Part shown: positions 24,484-32,106 of the stretch, in pieces | Position numbering within the stretch: the stretch's first letter is position 1 | Layout of the letters: every line of letters starts with the position of its first letter | Assembly (NCBI GenBank): GCA_030147505.1 | Contig: JASBVG010000001.1 | Span: 1 to 48,735 of the forward strand | Direction: 5' to 3' | DNA length: 48,735 nt | DNA from: Tardiphaga sp. | Lineage (GTDB): Bacteria; Pseudomonadota; Alphaproteobacteria; Rhizobiales; Xanthobacteraceae | Program-made: the position numbers and the translations under genes | The notes under the pieces: model-generated | Databases searched by the model: none | Seen by the model: only the letters and a program-made list of their open reading frames with translations | Told to the model about the DNA's origin: nothing

Positions 24484-24518
24484 GACCGAACAGGCTTCGC
24501 TCATCCGCCCTACGGCTT
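24481..24518. repeat. Partial REP-like repeat, copy D
   Basis: TAGGACCG...CTTCGCTCATCCGCCCTACGGC starts in the CDF stop codon. It keeps the closing arm of the repeat family (TCGCTCATCCGCCCTACGG) but not a full opening arm. Confidence 0.5.
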
Positions 24519-24564
24519 TGACAGTTCCCTCGCCCATGCTAACCATGGCGTGAGGATCGCACCC

Positions 24565-24948
24565 GTGACACATGGATCGCGCAAACGCTGGTTTGGCGCC
24601 GTGGCTTCTTTGGCCGCGGTCTATGCGCTTGTCCTCAATGTCGTGTTGTCGAGCCTTGTTCTGGCTTCGATCTCGCCGGCGGCTCAGGCCGCAGGCTTCG
24701 AGCTCTGCCTCACCCACCCCGATCTCGCAGCCTCCCCCGACGGCAGCGGCAAGACCACCGGCACGCCGGCAGTGCACTGCCCGATCTGTGTCGGCACCCA
24801 CGCGCCGGGCGCGCCGCCAACTGGCGTCACTTTCTCCATCTCGCGCATCGCCATCGCGATTGCGCCCATCGCTGCGCCCGATGACCACATCGTCACGCGC
24901 GCTGCAACCTCCGACCACCGGGCCCGCGCACCGCCGCAACTGAGCTGA
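24565..24948 (+). CDS. DUF2946-type exported protein
   Basis: This 127-residue protein has a basic N-terminus and a long hydrophobic segment (about residues 12-42, ending AAQAAG) that may be a signal peptide or anchor. A Cys-containing part with CLTH and HCPICV follows, then a His/Asp-containing tail. It resembles the DUF2946 family, commonly encoded beside TonB receptors and copper genes. The GTG at 24565 is preceded by AGGA at good spacing; a GTG at 24550 is an alternative. The HCPIC motif suggests Cu+ or Zn2+ binding, which is inference. Confidence 0.7.
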   Translation: MTHGSRKRWFGAVASLAAVYALVLNVVLSSLVLASISPAAQAAGFELCLTHPDLAASPDGSGKTTGTPAVHCPICVGTHAPGAPPTGVTFSISRIAIAIAPIAAPDDHIVTRAATSDHRARAPPQLS

Positions 24949-24966
24949 CATTCCACGTCGCCTTGC

Positions 24967-24984
24967 GCACGTGACCGCACGTGC
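24967..24984. promoter_or_regulatory. GCACGTG-N4-CACGTGC palindrome
   Basis: A perfect 7-bp inverted repeat with a 4-base spacer lies 31 bases before the TonB receptor start. It could be an operator for a metal regulator controlling the receptor and the YcnI-PCuAC gene. No known consensus is claimed. Confidence 0.45.
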
Positions 24985-25014
24985 GTGCTCAGTTCAATTC
25001 CGGTGGAGTTTCAC

Positions 25015-27225
25015 ATGCTATCCGTTTCCATGCGGCTGCGCAGCTTTCTGCTGGCATCCGCAACCGCGCTCATTCCGGGCGCGGTGTCTGCCCAAACAGG
25101 TTCTTTCACATCGCTGCCCGCGGTCACCGTCGATGCGCCCGCACAACAACGCGCCGTTACGAAGCGCAAGCCTCGGCAGGCGGCGCCCGATATCCGCGCC
25201 GCACACGGCGGCACCGCTCCGGCAGTAATCCCGGCTGCGGCCACGCCGAGCATACCCGGCGCTCTCACCGTCCTGACCGCACAGCAGGCGTTGCGCGAGA
25301 TCCAGCAGACGCCGGGCGGCGTCGCGCTGGTGACGGCCGATCAATGGAAAAACTCCACGCCTTCGAACACCATCAAGGACATTCTGGATTATGTCCCCGG
25401 CGTGTTCGCACAGCCGAAATGGGGCGACGACACGCGGCTGTCGATCCGCGGCTCCAGCCTGTCGCGCAATTTCCATCTGCGCGGCGTGCAGCTCTATATG
25501 GACGGCATCCCGATCAACACCGCGGATGGCTACGGCGATTTCCAGGAGATCGATCCGACTGCGTACAAATATGTCGAGGTGTTCAAGGGCGGCAACGCGC
25601 TGCGTTTCGGCGCCAATTCGCTCGGCGGCGCCATCAATTTCGTCACGCCCACCGGACGCGATGGCTTGCTCAAGGATTCCGGGCTGAACGCGGTCTCGCT
25701 CGATATGGGCGCCTTCGGCTTCCGCCGCCTGCAGGCATCGACCGGCGGCGCCAACGGGCCGTGGGATGGTTTCATCACTGCCTCCACGCAATCGGCGGAC
25801 GGCTATCGCGATCACAGCTATGGCGATGCGACGCGTGTCAGCGGCAATGTCGGCTATCAGTTCTCGCCGGATTTCGAGACGCGTTTCTATCTCAATGCCA
25901 ATAGCGTGCGGCAGCGCATTCCCGGCTCGGTGAGCAAGGACAGCGCGCTGAACACGCCGACGATCGCCGCGGCGAACAACCTTACCGGCGACCAGCAGCG
26001 CAACATCGACACGGTGCGCCTCGCCAACAAGACGACGATCCGGCTCGACAACACCACCATCGATTTCGGCCTGTTCGGCGTCGATCGCCACCTGATGCAT
26101 CCGATCTTCCAGTATCTCGACTATCGCTATCAGGATTATGGCGGTTTCGCGAAGGTCTCCGACGACCGCATGATCGGCGGTTACCGCAACGTGTTCGTCG
26201 CCGGCGTCAATGTCATCAACGGCCGCATCGATAACAACCAGTATGTCAATATCGCCGGGCAGAAGGGCGCGCTGGCCTCGTCGTCGATCGACAGTTCGAA
26301 GAACACGTCGGTCTATGTGGAGAACTCGCTCTATGTGCTGCCGAGCGTCGCGCTGATCGGCGGCACCCAGTTCCTCTATGCCACGCGCAACCGGAAGGAC
26401 CGCTTCCTCAGCGATGGGGATCAATCCGGCTCGACCGAGTTCAACCTGTGGAGCCCGAAGGGCGGCGTGCTGTGGAATATCGATCCGACCTGGCAAGCCT
26501 ATGCGAATATTTCTCGCAGCGCGGAAGTGCCGAGTTTCGGCGAGAGCTCCTCGGGACCGGGCATTCCGACCATCCCCTTCACCAGCATCCGCCCGCAGCG
26601 TGCGACGACCTATGAGATCGGCACACGCGGCCGGCGACCCGACGTGACGTGGGAGCTGACAGGCTATCGCGCCAACATCACCGACGAACTGCAGTGTCTC
26701 TACAGCGCCTTCGGCAATTGTAACGTTACCAATGCGGACCGAACGATTCATCAGGGCATCGAGGCCGGCCTCGGCATCGCCGTGCTGAAGGGCATGTTCG
26801 ATGCATCGGCGCAGCCGGACAGGCTGTGGCTCAACATGGCCTATACGCTGAATGACTTCCGCTTCGACAACGATCCACTCTACGGCAACAACCTGCTGCC
26901 GGGCGCGCCACGGCATTATCTGCGTGCGGAGCTGCTCTATAAACATGCCAACGGATTCTATCTCGGGCCCAATGTCGAATGGGTGCCGGAATCCTATTAT
27001 GTCGACAGCGCCAATACGTTGAAGACCGAGCCTTACGCGCTACTCGGCCTGAAGGCCGGTGTCGACAATGGCGGCACCTATTCGGGCTATATCGAAGCAC
27101 GTAACATTCTCGATACCCGCTACATCGCCTCCGCCAGCATTCTCAATGTGGCGACGGCAACCTCCCCTCTGTTCGAACCCGGCACCGGCCGCGCCATCTA
27201 TGCCGGTATCAAAGCGAGGTGGTGA
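25015..27225 (+). CDS. TonB-dependent receptor, probable metal (copper) uptake
   Basis: This is a 736-residue outer membrane receptor. The signal peptide ends near AVSAQ (about 27). A TonB-box-like segment LPAVTVDAP and a Lys/Arg-rich linker precede the plug domain (about 105-220: NTIKDILDYVPGVFAQP, RGSSLSRNFHLRG, FGANSLGGAINFVTP). A 22-strand barrel ends in the terminal aromatic W of AIYAGIKARW. The substrate is inferred from neighbours (DUF2946, YcnI-PCuAC) as copper or a copper chelate. GGTGGAG precedes the ATG at 25015. An in-frame start 30 bases upstream is less well placed. The downstream gene begins 44 bases later. Confidence 0.9.
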   Translation: MLSVSMRLRSFLLASATALIPGAVSAQTGSFTSLPAVTVDAPAQQRAVTKRKPRQAAPDIRAAHGGTAPAVIPAAATPSIPGALTVLTAQQALREIQQTPGGVALVTADQWKNSTPSNTIKDILDYVPGVFAQPKWGDDTRLSIRGSSLSRNFHLRGVQLYMDGIPINTADGYGDFQEIDPTAYKYVEVFKGGNALRFGANSLGGAINFVTPTGRDGLLKDSGLNAVSLDMGAFGFRRLQASTGGANGPWDGFITASTQSADGYRDHSYGDATRVSGNVGYQFSPDFETRFYLNANSVRQRIPGSVSKDSALNTPTIAAANNLTGDQQRNIDTVRLANKTTIRLDNTTIDFGLFGVDRHLMHPIFQYLDYRYQDYGGFAKVSDDRMIGGYRNVFVAGVNVINGRIDNNQYVNIAGQKGALASSSIDSSKNTSVYVENSLYVLPSVALIGGTQFLYATRNRKDRFLSDGDQSGSTEFNLWSPKGGVLWNIDPTWQAYANISRSAEVPSFGESSSGPGIPTIPFTSIRPQRATTYEIGTRGRRPDVTWELTGYRANITDELQCLYSAFGNCNVTNADRTIHQGIEAGLGIAVLKGMFDASAQPDRLWLNMAYTLNDFRFDNDPLYGNNLLPGAPRHYLRAELLYKHANGFYLGPNVEWVPESYYVDSANTLKTEPYALLGLKAGVDNGGTYSGYIEARNILDTRYIASASILNVATATSPLFEPGTGRAIYAGIKARW

Positions 27226-27269
27226 CGATGACTATTTACGCTAAACTGCCATTCGTGAAAGGACACGCC

Positions 27270-28229
27270 ATGATCAATCGCACATTGCTGCTCACCGCTT
27301 TGCTCGGCTCGGCCGCAGTGCCCGCGTCTGCCCATGTGTTCGTGCAGAGCGGCACGGCCACCGTTGGCGGCTCCTATCGTGCGGTGCTCGCCGTGCCGCA
27401 TGGCTGCGGCGCTTCGCCGACCACGAAGATCACCGTGCAGATTCCAGAAGGAATGATCGCGGTAAAGCCGATGCCGAAGCCGGGCTGGCTGATCGAGACG
27501 AAGACAGGTCCCTATGCGCAGAGTTACGATTTCATGCACGGCATGAAAGCGTCCGAAGGCATCAAGCAGATTTCGTGGACCGGCAAGCTAGACAACAATT
27601 TCTACGATGAGTTCGTGTTCTCCGCCTATCTGCCGGCATCTCTGAAAACGGATGCACCGCTCTATCTGCCGACGCTGCAGACCTGCGAGAACGGCTCGGA
27701 AGACTGGGCGCAGATTCCTTCTGCAGGGCAGGACGCTCACGCATTGAAATCGCCGGCCCCGTCACTGCGTCTTGCAGCCGCTTCGCCGAAGGACGCAATA
27801 GCGCAGATGGCCAGCATGGTGCATGCGGGCGATCTGATGATCTCCGCGCCGTGGACGCGCGCGACGCCGCCGGCAGCGAAAGTAGCTGGCGGCTATCTCA
27901 CCATCACCAATACAGGCAAAAGCACCGACAAGCTGCTGGGCGGCTCGTTCGCCGGCGGCAGCCGGATCGAGGTGCATGAGATGAGCGTGACCGATGGTGT
28001 GATGAAGATGCGTCCGCTGAATGAAGGGCTTGAAATCAAGCCCGGAGCCACCGTCAAGCTCGAGCCCGGCGGCTATCACCTGATGATGATGGATCTGAAG
28101 AAGCCATTCACCAAAGGGGACAAGGTAAAGGCGCAGCTACAGTTTGAAAAAGCCGGCAAGGTCGATATCGACCTCGATGTCAATGCCGTCGGCGCCACGG
28201 CGCCGGCGGGCGGCGGGCATGCTCACTAG
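27270..28229 (+). CDS. YcnI (DUF1775)-PCuAC copper chaperone fusion
   Basis: This is a 319-residue periplasmic two-domain protein. After a signal peptide (cleaved at SA-H) the mature YcnI domain starts with H22 in HVFVQSG, the copper-binding His, and has VPHGCGASPTTK and PKPGW. The second domain (about 187-300) is PCuAC: GGYLTITN, then the copper ligands in RIEVHEMS, MKMRP and GGYHLMMMDL (H-M...M...H-x-M). The C-terminus adds GGGHAH. Such proteins carry Cu+/Cu2+ in the periplasm and help cytochrome oxidase assembly. The fusion with YcnI and the TonB receptor upstream indicate a copper delivery route. AAAGGA precedes the ATG at 27270. Confidence 0.92.
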   Translation: MINRTLLLTALLGSAAVPASAHVFVQSGTATVGGSYRAVLAVPHGCGASPTTKITVQIPEGMIAVKPMPKPGWLIETKTGPYAQSYDFMHGMKASEGIKQISWTGKLDNNFYDEFVFSAYLPASLKTDAPLYLPTLQTCENGSEDWAQIPSAGQDAHALKSPAPSLRLAAASPKDAIAQMASMVHAGDLMISAPWTRATPPAAKVAGGYLTITNTGKSTDKLLGGSFAGGSRIEVHEMSVTDGVMKMRPLNEGLEIKPGATVKLEPGGYHLMMMDLKKPFTKGDKVKAQLQFEKAGKVDIDLDVNAVGATAPAGGGHAH

Positions 28230-28260
28230 AGACTGAGCGAGATACCAAGTGAACAAAAGA

Positions 28261-28282
28261 GGATCGCGCGTTGGCGCGGTCC
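28261..28282 (-). terminator. Terminator of the zinc-ribbon gene
   Basis: On the minus strand GGACCGCGC pairs with GCGCGATCC (arms 28274-28282 and 28261-28269, one G-U pair), followed by TCTTTTGTTC. It lies three bases after the zinc-ribbon stop. From the other side it may also stop the YcnI-PCuAC transcript. Confidence 0.65.
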
Positions 28283-28285
28283 GGG

Positions 28286-28495
28286 TCAGTAGATCGTGCG
28301 ATCGCCGATTCGCTGCTGCAACCGAGGCTGATCGACTCGGACGAGCTTCACTGCACCGCAACGGTCGCATGCGAAAGAGCGCGTTTCGAACCTGTCGAAC
28401 TGGTCGATCGACTTGAGCTGCATGCGGGCACGGCAGCGATCGCATTTGAGATGGCTGGTGCGGATATTGTCATTAACGTGCCGGCGATGCGACAT
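28286..28495 (-). CDS. Small zinc-ribbon protein
   Basis: This 69-residue protein has two CxxC knuckles about 29 residues apart (LKCDRCRARM and FACDRCGAVKLV), the spacing of a zinc ribbon. The N-terminus is basic (SHRRHVNDNIRTSH). It may be a small regulator or a nucleic-acid-binding protein. The ATG at 28495 is chosen over an in-frame one at 28531 because conserved-looking sequence begins there, and a weak TGGGGT lies upstream. It is convergent with the YcnI-PCuAC gene and ends at a terminator. The family is not named with certainty. Confidence 0.65.
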   Translation of the reverse strand: MSHRRHVNDNIRTSHLKCDRCRARMQLKSIDQFDRFETRSFACDRCGAVKLVRVDQPRLQQRIGDRTIY

Positions 28496-28618
28496 CTGAG
28501 ACCCCAGCGAGCATTGGCACCCTTGTGGCAACCGTGAAGACGAACGAGTGAACGCGAAACTGCGGAACGGGACTCGAATACGAATCAGGGATCGGTCTGG
28601 TCAAAGTTTTTATCTCAT

Positions 28619-28647
28619 TTCGATAGCTTGCAATTCAAGCTATCGAA
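28619..28647. other. Perfect 12-bp palindrome, unexplained
   Basis: TTCGATAGCTTG and CAAGCTATCGAA (28619-28630 and 28636-28647) form a strong hairpin with a 5-base loop in the 280-base gap between the zinc-ribbon and pseudoprotease genes. Both genes read leftward, so it could end the protease transcript or regulate the zinc-ribbon gene. There is no T run. Confidence 0.5.
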
Positions 28648-28777
28648 GAGCTGATCACAATCGTTTCATTCGCCAGGCGAACAGCGGCCTGACGTCCGAT
28701 GCCGCACAAGATCCCGCCAATTCGTAAAACGACGAGAGACCTAACAGACATTTTTGGACATATCTGCGGCGGCCTGC

Positions 28778-29749
28778 TCAGTGCAGCCGCGGCGCCTTGA
28801 GCAGGCGAGTTCGGTCCGTCGAGATCAGTTCCACGTCGAAGGTATCTCCGCCACGATAGAGCGTCAGCGGCACGTCGCAGCCGGCGGTACCGAGGTCCCA
28901 CAGCGCGCGATAGAACGTAGCGGAGTCGCGAACTTCCTCACCATTGACTGCCAGAATGACATCGCCGGTTTTCAGCTCGGCCCGCGCAGCAGGCCCCTTC
29001 CGGGCAACGCCGACCACCACCACCTTGTCCTCGACCTCGGCAGCATAAAGGCCAAGCCACGGCCGCGGCGGCTTGTTGACGCGACCAATCGTGCGGAGGT
29101 CATCGAGCACCGGTTTCAAAAGATCGGTAGGCACGATCATATTAAGATGCTCGTTCTGCCCGGCCTGCTCGCGCTCGATCTGCAGCGAGCCGATGCCGAT
29201 CAGTTCACCCTTGCTGTCGATCAGCGCCGCACCGCCCCAGTTCGGATGTGCCGGATGGGTGAAAAACGCATCGTCGATGAGATATTCCCAATAGCCGGCA
29301 AATTCCTGGATAGCCGCGATCTTGCCGGACACCGAACGCGTGCGCCCGCCAGCGCCGCCGATCACCACCCGATCGCCGGGTTTGGCGGCGCTGGAATTGC
29401 CGAGCTTGAGCGGCACGATGTCGATCTGGCCGAGCACCTGGACCAGGCCAAATCCCGTTTCCTGATCGACACCGAGCACGGTGCCCGGCACAACGCTGCC
29501 GTCGCCGAGATGGACCCAGATGGTTTCGGCCTCAGTGATGAGATAGCCGATGGTGAGAATGAGGCCATCGTCGATCAGAACGCCGTTACCGGCGCGCTCG
29601 GTACCCAAAGTTTCAGCGGTGAAGGCGTCTTCGGGGATGATACAATGGAGGCCGACCACCGCGTCGAGCGCGCGGTCGAGATCGAAGCCGAAATCTTCCG
29701 CGCGGGGCTGCACGCCGGGTGGCACCTTCCATTCGGTCAATGACGGCAT
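28778..29749 (-). CDS. HtrA/Deg-like pseudoprotease with PDZ domain
   Basis: This 323-residue protein has the trypsin-like fold of HtrA/Deg proteases plus a C-terminal PDZ domain (about 230-315, with GVARKGPAARAELKTGDVILAVNG). The triad is lost: the His of the TNxHVV motif aligns to Tyr69 (LTIGYLI), the Asp aligns to Gly99 (ETGFG), and the Ser of GNSGG aligns to Trp171 (PNWGGAAL). Thus it is probably a binding or chaperone protein, not a protease. There is no signal peptide, unlike typical HtrA, so it may be cytosolic. AGGAGATT precedes the ATG at 29749. It follows the esterase gene by 85 bases. Confidence 0.85.
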   Translation of the reverse strand: MPSLTEWKVPPGVQPRAEDFGFDLDRALDAVVGLHCIIPEDAFTAETLGTERAGNGVLIDDGLILTIGYLITEAETIWVHLGDGSVVPGTVLGVDQETGFGLVQVLGQIDIVPLKLGNSSAAKPGDRVVIGGAGGRTRSVSGKIAAIQEFAGYWEYLIDDAFFTHPAHPNWGGAALIDSKGELIGIGSLQIEREQAGQNEHLNMIVPTDLLKPVLDDLRTIGRVNKPPRPWLGLYAAEVEDKVVVVGVARKGPAARAELKTGDVILAVNGEEVRDSATFYRALWDLGTAGCDVPLTLYRGGDTFDVELISTDRTRLLKAPRLH

Positions 29750-29834
29750 CCCAATCTCCTCGTCCGTATCGCCCGCCTTGCGAACATATAGGAACCGGCA
29801 GGCGTTGCAAAAGCCCGACGCCGTACCGGGAGGT

Positions 29835-30902
29835 CTAGCGTTCGTCCAGCCAATCGAGCAGCACCGTATTGATCTCGCGCGGATAGCAGTGACTGAGGTC
29901 GTTGAGCTCGCGATAGGTGACGTGGGCACCGGCAGCCGCGAGTGCATCTCGCGCCTCGCGTGCAGTCTGCACCGGAAACATCCAGTCGAGACGACCATGG
30001 ACGAGATGGATCGGCAGACCGCGGATACGATCGGCATCGGCGAATTGCGCCATCAGCGGGTGGAAGGTAGCCGAGACAGGCGCAAGATGCGTGAAGCGCG
30101 ATTCCGCGCGCAGGCCGCTGACATAACAGAACGTGCCGCCATCGCTCATGCCGGTGAGCAGCTGGCGAGCGATATCGATATTGTAGCGCGACTGCACGAG
30201 GTCGCAGATTTGCGCGATGTTCGGCGTATCGGGATCATCCCCCATCAGCGCCCATGTGCTGCCGGCCGCAGTCGGCGCGATCAGAATCGCGCCGACTGCA
30301 CGGGCATCCGCAAGCCAGCTCCATAGAAAGGCGCGACCATTGCCCGTGCCGCCATGCAGTGCGACCACCAGCGGCCATGCGCGATCGGAGGTGTAGTATT
30401 CGGGCACATAGAGCGAGAAGCTGCTACGCGCGCCGGGCACGCCACCGTGAATCACACCGGTGCCTTCTGCCGCGGGGTGTGCCAATCGTTCGGCAAGCGC
30501 AACATTCTCTCGCAAGGCCGGTGGCAGGAAGAAGCTGCTGACCGGCGGCAGCCGCGCGACCGTCGCATACAGCGCTTCCTGCGCACGCGGGGAATGACGC
30601 AGCGCACGGAACACCGTGGTCATGTCCCCGCCTGGCTGCTGCGCAGCGCGCAGGCCGGCAATGCCAGCAAGAACCCCATCGCTCGCGGCATCGAGATGGT
30701 GGCGCAGATCGGCGAACTCCTCCGGCCAGCCACCGAGACCTGCGCGCACTGTCTGCAGCGCGTTCTCCGGCTGCCCGACCGCTTCCATGACCGCATCGAA
30801 AGCGGGCGGATGCAGATTGCGCGCGACGAACTGGAGTGCCTCGAGCCCTTGCAGCAACGGCGGAAGCAAAGCCACGATATCATCGACCATCCTGTCGCTC
30901 AT
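29835..30902 (-). CDS. Alpha/beta hydrolase (phospholipase/esterase-like)
   Basis: This 355-residue protein has a C-terminal alpha/beta hydrolase. LVVALHGGTGNG forms the oxyanion side, the nucleophile Ser is in GMSDGGTF, the Asp in HGRLDWMFP and the His in LSHCYPRE, as in serine esterases of the PHB-depolymerase/phospholipase group. The first 140 residues are helical and not recognised. There is no signal peptide. GGAGGAT precedes the ATG at 30902. The substrate is unknown. It lies upstream of the pseudoprotease on the same strand, so the two may be co-expressed. Confidence 0.82.
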   Translation of the reverse strand: MSDRMVDDIVALLPPLLQGLEALQFVARNLHPPAFDAVMEAVGQPENALQTVRAGLGGWPEEFADLRHHLDAASDGVLAGIAGLRAAQQPGGDMTTVFRALRHSPRAQEALYATVARLPPVSSFFLPPALRENVALAERLAHPAAEGTGVIHGGVPGARSSFSLYVPEYYTSDRAWPLVVALHGGTGNGRAFLWSWLADARAVGAILIAPTAAGSTWALMGDDPDTPNIAQICDLVQSRYNIDIARQLLTGMSDGGTFCYVSGLRAESRFTHLAPVSATFHPLMAQFADADRIRGLPIHLVHGRLDWMFPVQTAREARDALAAAGAHVTYRELNDLSHCYPREINTVLLDWLDER

Positions 30903-31322
30903 CTGATCCTCCGGTTCGGCCGCCGATCGCGCTGCACGGGTCGTTACGCACGCGCGCGATCGAATTTTGATCGATCCATAAGATCAATCGTAAATTCGTG
31001 AAAGGCTTCGTTGACTTTGATTCTGCTTGCGGATCCCCGCAAAGCCAAGCACGTCGGAGAGCATCGGCTCGGGCGGTTTTCTGCTCAATACCGCATTCGA
31101 TGCACCGGTCGCTTACGGATCAGGGCCGTATCAATGCTTCGTTAATTGCGGCAAACGAGTACCAGAGAAAGAAGCATCGATATCGGCTGCTATGTAACCG
31201 CGCAGGTTCGTGCCGTTATCTGCTGTCGAACATATGCAGAAGGATTTCCGCAAGGGACGTTCGCGAGACACGCAAGACGGCCGACGAATCAAAAACCGAG
31301 AGGCTGCGATGCCATCGCACGG
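30903..31322. other. Gene-free stretch
   Basis: This 420-base stretch between the esterase and HNH genes has no ORF with convincing codon use. It holds the esterase promoter side with GATC-rich short palindromes around 30957-30990 (for example TTGATC...GATCAA). Nothing else was recognised. Confidence 0.5.
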
Positions 31323-31880
31323 CTACGGATCGAGTTCCGTGTCCCAATACAGATAGTCGAGCCAGCTCTGGTGCAGATAGTTTGGCGGGAACAGCCGGCC
31401 GTTGCGATGCAGCTGATGCACGGTTGGCGCAAATGCGGTCTGGCGCGGGAACATACCGGCCTGATGGGTGGTCAGGTTACCCTTACGCAGATTGCAGGGC
31501 GAGCATGCCGCGACGACGTTTTCCCAGGTAGTCTGGCCGCCCTTCGAGCGCGGGATGATGTGATCGAAGGTGAGGTCGTCGCGCGAGCCGCAATATTGGC
31601 AGGAGAAGCGATCGCGCAGGAAGACATTGAACCGCGTGAAGGCGGGATGCGTCGTCGGCTTCACGAACGACTTCAGCGACACCACGCTCGGCAGCTGAAA
31701 ATCGGACGAAGGACTCCGCACCGCGTGATCGTAGTGTGCTACGATATTCACACGATCGAGAAAGACCGCCTTGACCGCGTCCTGCCACGACCAAAGCGAC
31801 AAAGGATAGTAGCTCAGCGGCCGGAAGTCCGCATTGAGAACCAGAACCGGCCAGCCGCCTTGCGAGACATGTGCGTTCAA
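31323..31880 (-). CDS. HNH endonuclease family protein
   Basis: This is a 185-residue protein with a treble-clef HNH nuclease domain. CQYCG and CSPCNLRKGN supply the zinc cysteines, and LTFDHIIPRSKGG the catalytic DH, followed by TTWENVVAAC with the N. The N-terminal part VLVLNADFRPLSYYPLS is typical of the widespread chromosomal HNH group in Rhizobiales, whose role is unknown. A TTG start at 31880 is chosen because AGGAG lies seven bases upstream and the length matches the family; an ATG 17 codons earlier has no such site. It is not linked to a phage or restriction locus here. Confidence 0.88.
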   Translation of the reverse strand: MNAHVSQGGWPVLVLNADFRPLSYYPLSLWSWQDAVKAVFLDRVNIVAHYDHAVRSPSSDFQLPSVVSLKSFVKPTTHPAFTRFNVFLRDRFSCQYCGSRDDLTFDHIIPRSKGGQTTWENVVAACSPCNLRKGNLTTHQAGMFPRQTAFAPTVHQLHRNGRLFPPNYLHQSWLDYLYWDTELDP

Positions 31881-32106
31881 GTAACGCTCCTGGCTCCACA
31901 ATTCGACTGCGCGAAGCAGCCTGTGTCTCACATACTACAGGCAGCGTGACAGGGTTGTGAAGGGCATAGCTCTGGTCTATCCCCTCCGCAAAAGCATGCC
32001 GCAATCCCGGCCTTTTCAGCTACATCGGATGGTCTCATGAGAGGGGCTGCCGCTAGCCGCGGGACGCGTGCCTTGCTTGAGGCTTGCCACGTCCGGACGC
32101 CGCCCG

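Noticed and set aside
30998..31531. 177-residue plus-strand frame between the esterase and HNH genes
   Set aside because: Half of it lies antisense to the HNH gene and its composition is Arg/Ser-rich shadow-like. The rest lacks a ribosome site or motif.
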